A stretch of 64,000 nt of DNA from Phocaeicola barnesiae DSM 18169 = JCM 13652 (GTDB taxonomy: Bacteria > Bacteroidota > Bacteroidia > Bacteroidales > Bacteroidaceae). Under the pieces are notes generated by a model. The model did no database searches. It was not told the origin of the DNA and saw only the letters and a program-made list of their open reading frames with translations. Position numbers and translations under genes: made by a program. Location of the stretch: NCBI RefSeq assembly GCF_000374585.1, contig NZ_KB894657.1, positions 1 to 64,000 on the forward strand, given 5' to 3'. Within the stretch, counting starts at the first letter, position 1; each line of letters opens with the position of its first letter. Shown one piece after another: positions 59,398 through 64,000 of the stretch.

Positions 59398-59405
59398 CAA
59401 ATATC
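59398..59405 (-). promoter_or_regulatory. Possible -7 box of pulA
   Basis: On the minus strand GATATTTG differs from TAnnTTTG at one position and lies about 50 bases before the pulA start. The rest of the 333-nt gap (59351-59683) is AT-rich with no open frame apart from the susD terminator. Confidence 0.35.
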
Positions 59406-59600
59406 GAAGAATTGTTCTTTCATACTTTCGCTTTGAAAGAAATTATAAATCAGATTATAAATATATCTGTTGATAATCAGTAATATATGTAAATAATTAT
59501 TCCTCTAATTTATAAATAGTTTGAAAGCATTTTCTTTTTGTTTATAGGGGAAGAAAGTACAGAAGTCGGTGGTTTCTTTGGAAGATTCTTAGGAGGAAAT

Positions 59601-59642
59601 GAAAAAACAGGCTGTTTCGGCTTTGTGCCGGAACAGCCTGTT
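59601..59642 (-). terminator. Terminator of the susCD operon
   Basis: AACAGGCTGTTTCGGC (59606-59621) pairs with GCCGGAACAGCCTGTT (59627-59642) over 16 bp with one wobble and a 5-nt loop. On the minus strand it is followed by six T residues. Confidence 0.88.
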
Positions 59643-59683
59643 GAAGAGACTATTTTAAGAAATATCTGTCAATAGCGATAACA

Positions 59684-61462
59684 TCAGTTCAGGATAACTC
59701 CTGCGTCGCTGGTCGGATTCTGGGTCAGTGTACATCCGCTTGGATAGGCATTGATGGCACTCTGTGGTATAAAGAAAGGAACTCTATAGTCTGTGGCAGG
59801 TACTTCCAGCGTGGCTTGTTGGTATCCCGGGAAGCGACGCACTAAAGTGTTGCCGTTGCGATAGATGTCGTATGTACGTTCTGCTTGATAGGCTAATTCA
59901 AGCTGACGTTCCTTGTCTATATGTTCTGCCGCATTAGTCGCGTCGAGCGAAGCATATCCGGCACCCGGAATGGAACGTTCACGGATGGTATTCAGGTCTG
60001 TTAAAGCCAAGGCATAGCTACCCAGTTTGGCGTATGCTTCTGCACGGTTCAGATAAATTTCGCCCAGGCGGGAGATTATCGGAGAGTGCAGGTGAGAATC
60101 TTCGCCTTCACCAGAACATTTGGTAATGTAGAACATTGGGAATGCATTATTTAGACCTATTTGGTAATCAATGACACCGGTATAGACTTCTCCGTCTGAG
60201 TATTTGATGGAATAGATTTGCTGGTCAGCGTCTATGGCAGTCATGGTGTAGGTCGTTTCTTTGCCATCAATTGTTTCTGTACAAGTGTAGTTGCCTCCAT
60301 TTTGCTTCAACGTGGCCTGTACATAGTTGAAACCACTCAGATTACCGCTGGCATCGTATACGTTTTTGATGAAGCGGAATACCGGGGTGTAGTTGCCGTT
60401 ATCGTCCTGTACATACTGTGGGTCGATGAAATTGGCACGGGCATCTACAATCTTCTTGCTGTCCGGACGCCAGTCGTTCCGTCCGGTTTCGTTCAGCAAG
60501 TCAAGGTATTTGGCGCTGGCATACATTTCGCCCCAGCCCATACCGCCTACTACGGCATACATACCACCGATGCCGTAGTAATGGTCATAGCCTGAAAATT
60601 CGGTAGCAACCCGTTTTACCACAAAGATGGATTCTTTGTTGTTTTCCGGCGTGAACGTATTGTAGTTCATAAAGTCGCTTCTTCCCAGCAAGGTGTATTG
60701 TCCGGAATTGATGACTTTGGTGGCATAGTCTACGGCCAGTTGGGCATATTCGCGGTTCGGGTTGTCGTAAGTACCGCTCATGTACAGGTATATGCGTGAG
60801 AGCATGGCCTGTGCAGCTTCTTTGGAAGCGTATGCGGGGCCTTTGTTTTCTGTTATCAAGGTTTCTGCCTTTTTCAAGTCGTTGATGGCCTGTTCATACA
60901 CTTCTTTCACGGTAGAACGGTCGGGCAACTGCAGATTGTCCATATTTTCGGGTGTTCCATTGACAATGGGAACGCCCAGGTTCTTATCTGGGGCCTGGTA
61001 ATACGGGCGGCCGAACGCACGGCACAGGTAGAAGTACATCATGCCACGGATGTAATAGCATTCACCGAGCTTGCTGTCGATTTCTGTATCCTGGCCTTCT
61101 TCTATCATGTTGATGACATTCGAAGCCTGGGCAATGGCCTTGTAACCGTAATCCCAAAAAGCCTGGAGGCGGTAGTTGTTTGGGGTACGGGAATAAGTGA
61201 TGAATTCAATAAAGGCATCGGTAGAAGAACCGCGGATCATCATATTATCACCGGCATATTCTCCCATACGGTGCATGTGGTCCGACCAATCCTTCAACTG
61301 GGCGTAGGCACCGTCTACCAGACCGTCGAGCGAAGTCAGCGGGTCACCGGTAATCTGTTCTGCGGACATGCTGCCGTTGGGCAAGCGTTCTATGTCACAT
61401 GACGTCAGTGTGCCGCACAAACAGGCGGTCACCAACAAGGAAGTTGTTACTATCTTTTTCAT
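59684..61462 (-). CDS. susD: SusD/RagB family glycan-binding lipoprotein
   Basis: SusD-like proteins (here 592 residues) form the lid on the SusC channel and bind oligosaccharides at the cell surface. The lipobox is LTSC near residue 22. Helical TPR-like segments are seen (CYYIRGMMYFYLCRAFGRPY), and the C-terminal domain has RLGEIYLNRAEAYAKLGSYA. Specificity cannot be read from sequence; the neighbouring pullulanase suggests alpha-glucan. It is 13 bases downstream of susC. Confidence 0.9.
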   Translation of the reverse strand: MKKIVTTSLLVTACLCGTLTSCDIERLPNGSMSAEQITGDPLTSLDGLVDGAYAQLKDWSDHMHRMGEYAGDNMMIRGSSTDAFIEFITYSRTPNNYRLQAFWDYGYKAIAQASNVINMIEEGQDTEIDSKLGECYYIRGMMYFYLCRAFGRPYYQAPDKNLGVPIVNGTPENMDNLQLPDRSTVKEVYEQAINDLKKAETLITENKGPAYASKEAAQAMLSRIYLYMSGTYDNPNREYAQLAVDYATKVINSGQYTLLGRSDFMNYNTFTPENNKESIFVVKRVATEFSGYDHYYGIGGMYAVVGGMGWGEMYASAKYLDLLNETGRNDWRPDSKKIVDARANFIDPQYVQDDNGNYTPVFRFIKNVYDASGNLSGFNYVQATLKQNGGNYTCTETIDGKETTYTMTAIDADQQIYSIKYSDGEVYTGVIDYQIGLNNAFPMFYITKCSGEGEDSHLHSPIISRLGEIYLNRAEAYAKLGSYALALTDLNTIRERSIPGAGYASLDATNAAEHIDKERQLELAYQAERTYDIYRNGNTLVRRFPGYQQATLEVPATDYRVPFFIPQSAINAYPSGCTLTQNPTSDAGVILN

Positions 61463-61475
61463 ACGGATGGGCTAA

Positions 61476-64000
61476 TTAAAAGGTTAAGTTGATACCAAAC
61501 ATGTATTTGCGGGTAGAGGGGTAGACACTCGGACCGGCTGAACCGATTGCGCTACCGTTGCTTGCCGGGATTTCCGGGTCAACACCTGAATAGCCGGTGA
61601 TGCAGAACAGATTCTCGCCCGTAAAGAAGATACGCATGTTCTGGATGTAGTATTTCGGTAATCTTAAATTGTAGCCGATGGTGAGTGAACGCAACTTCAG
61701 GAAGTTGCCGTCTTCCAGGTAACGGGTAGAAGCCTTGTTGGAGTTAGACTTGTTACCATAAGAAGCAACAGGGTGTGTAGCGATATCGCCCGGTTTTTCC
61801 CAGCGGGTCCATCCGTCCATCAGTTTCATCTGGTTACGGTCGGTGTAGGCACCGTCGGAGTCATATTCCTGGCGGGAATAGTTGTAGATTTTACCGCCTA
61901 CCGAATAACCGAATACGGCATTCAGGTCGATGTTTTTCCAGGTCAGTGTGGTGTTGAATCCGCCGAAGAAATCTGGCGTAGAAGCATCACAGATTACCTG
62001 GTCTGCTTCAGCATAGTTTTCGGTAATTTCACGGCTGAGAACGTTGCCATTTTCGTCTTTGGTATGCTTGTACCATTGCGGCGCACCGGTTTCCGGGTTG
62101 ACACCTGCCCATTCTCTCATGTAGAAGCTGTTGCTGTCATAGCCTTTCTTCAGAATCTTGTCGGCTTCACCGGCAATACCGGCATCACCGCCACGGATGA
62201 TTTCTGTGTTGTTACCGTAGAGTTCTTTAATCTTGTTGGTATTGTGTCCGAAATTCAGTTCCACTCCCCAGGTCCAGTCTTTGGTACGGATGATGTCGCC
62301 ACCGATGGTCAGTTCGATACCCTGGTTTTCCATCTCACCTACATTCTGCCAGCGGGAAGTCACGCCGGTGATACCGGATACGGGTACCTGAAACAAGATG
62401 TTTGAGGTGTATTTGTAGTAATAGTCGAACGAGAAGCGGAAACGTTCGCCGAACATGGAAGCATCCAGACCGACACCGGTAGTATAGGTCTTTTCCCACG
62501 TCAGGTCTTTATTACCGATTTGGCTAATCAGTGCAGAAGGTATTCCGTTGTAGCTGGTTGAGATGGAATAGAGGTCGTATTGAGGGTACAAACTTGTCGG
62601 ACGGTTACCTACTGTACCGTAGGAAGCACGTAGTTTCAGGTTGTCTACCCAGTCTGCCTTGAACCATTTTTCACGGTTGATGTTCCATCCGGCACTGATG
62701 GAGAAGAAATTACCGTATTTGTTGTCGTCACCGAAGTTGGATGCACCATCCCGGCGGAACGATAACTGAGCCAGGTAACGGTTGTCGTATGCATAGTTAC
62801 CGTTGAAAAGGTAAGACTGTACGGCCCATTCGCTCAAGCTACCGCCTACAGCTTCGGGGATAGCGGTTACATCCAGCACTTCAAATCCCGGTACAAACCC
62901 GGTTCCGGTAGCCGAAATGGCTTTTCCTTGATAGTCATTGAATTCGTAAGCGGCCAGGGCATTGACAGAATGTTTTCCCCATACCTTGTTGAAGCGGAGA
63001 ATCTGGTTGGTGTAACGGCGCACGGTATTGCTCTGATATTCCGACAAACGTCCGTTTACACCGGAAGCTCCCTCACAGCGTGGGTCTGAATAGGAATTGT
63101 AGTAGTAGCCTATCCAGCGGAAGTTGTTGACAGAAGAGAAGGTCAGCCAGTCGGTGATACGGATGTCGAAGTCAAAATTACCGTTGAACTCGTACGTCTT
63201 GTAATCGGTATGGTTTCCATAACTCAGGTCGTTCAGGTAGTTTGAATCCGAGTTGTCTACCCATCCGCTGTAACGGTCCGGCACCAGATTGCCGTTTTCA
63301 TCGTACGGGCTATCCCACGGGAACATGGAGTACATGGCTGTCACGGAATATTGGGCATCGTGAGTGTCGCGCATCGCGCCGGATACAGAAGGTTTGATAG
63401 TCAACCAATCAAACGGCTTGTAGTTGCTGCGGTAACGGAAATTGTAACGCTGCAGGTCATAGCCTTTCACTGCACCTTCTTCCGAGTAGTAACCCATGGA
63501 GAAATAAGAATTGATTTTTTCTCCACCGCCCGACAGAGATACATTGTATTCCTGGGTTACACCGCTTTGGGTAGCCAGATCCCACCAATCGAAGTTGGAG
63601 TTGCGCAGGTCTTCATTCCAGCGCGGAAAAGTGATACTCTCAGGATTATTGAATGACTTGTAGTAATCATACAGTTCGGCACCGTCCATCATTTCCAGCT
63701 TACCGTTGTTCAGTGTACTTACACCGGCTTTGGCAGATACGTTGATGGTCATCTTGCCGCTTTTACCGTTTTTGGTTGTTACCAGGATTACACCGTTGGC
63801 ACCCTGCGAACCGTAGATGGCAGTAGATGCCGCGTCTTTCAGGATGGTCATGGTTTCGATATCGGCAGGATTCAACTGTCCGGCTCCGTCACCGACAATT
63901 ACACCGTCGATTACCCACAACGGAGCTGAGCTACCGTTGATAGAGGCCTTACCACGGATTACAACGGCACCGCTTGAACCCGGCTGTCCGGAACCTGGAG
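61476..64000 (-). CDS. susC: SusC/RagA family TonB-dependent receptor, 5' end outside window
   Basis: The frame stays open to the right edge, so at least the N-terminal signal and carboxypeptidase-like domain are missing; about 841 residues are visible. The plug domain contains SGAVVIRGKASINGS, PLWVIDGVIVGDG, ILKDAASTAIYGSQGANGVI and VTTKNGKSGK, all typical of SusC. Many beta strands with aromatic girdles follow, ending in the outer-membrane sorting ending RKYMFGINLTF. It imports oligosaccharides with energy from TonB, encoded at 50027. Confidence 0.92.
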   Translation of the reverse strand, partial: PGSGQPGSSGAVVIRGKASINGSSAPLWVIDGVIVGDGAGQLNPADIETMTILKDAASTAIYGSQGANGVILVTTKNGKSGKMTINVSAKAGVSTLNNGKLEMMDGAELYDYYKSFNNPESITFPRWNEDLRNSNFDWWDLATQSGVTQEYNVSLSGGGEKINSYFSMGYYSEEGAVKGYDLQRYNFRYRSNYKPFDWLTIKPSVSGAMRDTHDAQYSVTAMYSMFPWDSPYDENGNLVPDRYSGWVDNSDSNYLNDLSYGNHTDYKTYEFNGNFDFDIRITDWLTFSSVNNFRWIGYYYNSYSDPRCEGASGVNGRLSEYQSNTVRRYTNQILRFNKVWGKHSVNALAAYEFNDYQGKAISATGTGFVPGFEVLDVTAIPEAVGGSLSEWAVQSYLFNGNYAYDNRYLAQLSFRRDGASNFGDDNKYGNFFSISAGWNINREKWFKADWVDNLKLRASYGTVGNRPTSLYPQYDLYSISTSYNGIPSALISQIGNKDLTWEKTYTTGVGLDASMFGERFRFSFDYYYKYTSNILFQVPVSGITGVTSRWQNVGEMENQGIELTIGGDIIRTKDWTWGVELNFGHNTNKIKELYGNNTEIIRGGDAGIAGEADKILKKGYDSNSFYMREWAGVNPETGAPQWYKHTKDENGNVLSREITENYAEADQVICDASTPDFFGGFNTTLTWKNIDLNAVFGYSVGGKIYNYSRQEYDSDGAYTDRNQMKLMDGWTRWEKPGDIATHPVASYGNKSNSNKASTRYLEDGNFLKLRSLTIGYNLRLPKYYIQNMRIFFTGENLFCITGYSGVDPEIPASNGSAIGSAGPSVYPSTRKYMFGINLTF

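Noticed and set aside
61773-62405. Plus-strand frame opposite susC
   Set aside because: It is a shadow of the TonB-dependent receptor barrel region without independent support.

Overview
The window is chromosomal DNA of a Bacteroidales bacterium, most likely family Bacteroidaceae (Bacteroides or Phocaeicola). The evidence is a SusC/SusD pair, an ExbB-ExbD-ExbD-TonB cluster, a DUF3467 protein, a fimbrillin-clan gene, and several promoters of the Bacteroides type (TTTG, 17-19 bp, TAnnTTTG). Most genes also lack a Shine-Dalgarno sequence.

Layout. 1-12.4 kb: end of a modular helix-turn-helix-like protein, then housekeeping genes: priA, a PHP phosphoesterase, a PgpH-like HD phosphohydrolase (minus strand), gltX-waaA, a threonine-aldolase-like lyase, and on the minus strand a gamma-carbonic anhydrase homologue and an aminopeptidase P. 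12.5-46.3 kb: a long plus-strand gene-expression block. It runs rpsU, xerC, hpf, then tRNA-Thr/Tyr/Gly/Thr-tuf, tRNA-Trp-secE-nusG-rplKAJL-rpoBC, a DUF3467 gene, rpsL-rpsG-fusA, and the complete S10, spc and alpha ribosomal-protein operons with secY, map, infA, rpmJ and rpoA, ending at rplQ. EF-Tu occurs once, in the tRNA operon and not after fusA. 46.3-53.3 kb: a MITE-like inverted-repeat element, a DoxX-family gene, a small secreted protein, and a TonB energy-transduction operon (exbB, two exbD, tonB, a PstS-like lipoprotein, a TPR protein). 53.3-57.2 kb: a damaged fimbrillin-clan gene, then on the minus strand ndh, a two-helix membrane protein and a second small secreted protein. 57.3-64 kb: on the minus strand a lipoprotein pullulanase, susD and a susC that runs off the right edge, together an alpha-glucan-type utilisation locus.

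The most unusual signals lie between genes. A 4 x 22-bp tandem element built on AACGAAC occurs twice, 25 kb apart, each time downstream of a terminator. A perfect 16-bp inverted repeat overlaps the -7 box of the tRNA-tuf promoter. A 12-nt inverted repeat brackets rpsL. A 185-bp element with perfect 19-bp inverted ends follows rplQ. Five translation genes carry strong Shine-Dalgarno sequences in a phylum that rarely uses them. Two small secreted proteins 9 kb apart look like diverged paralogues. No CRISPR array, prophage or complete insertion sequence was seen.
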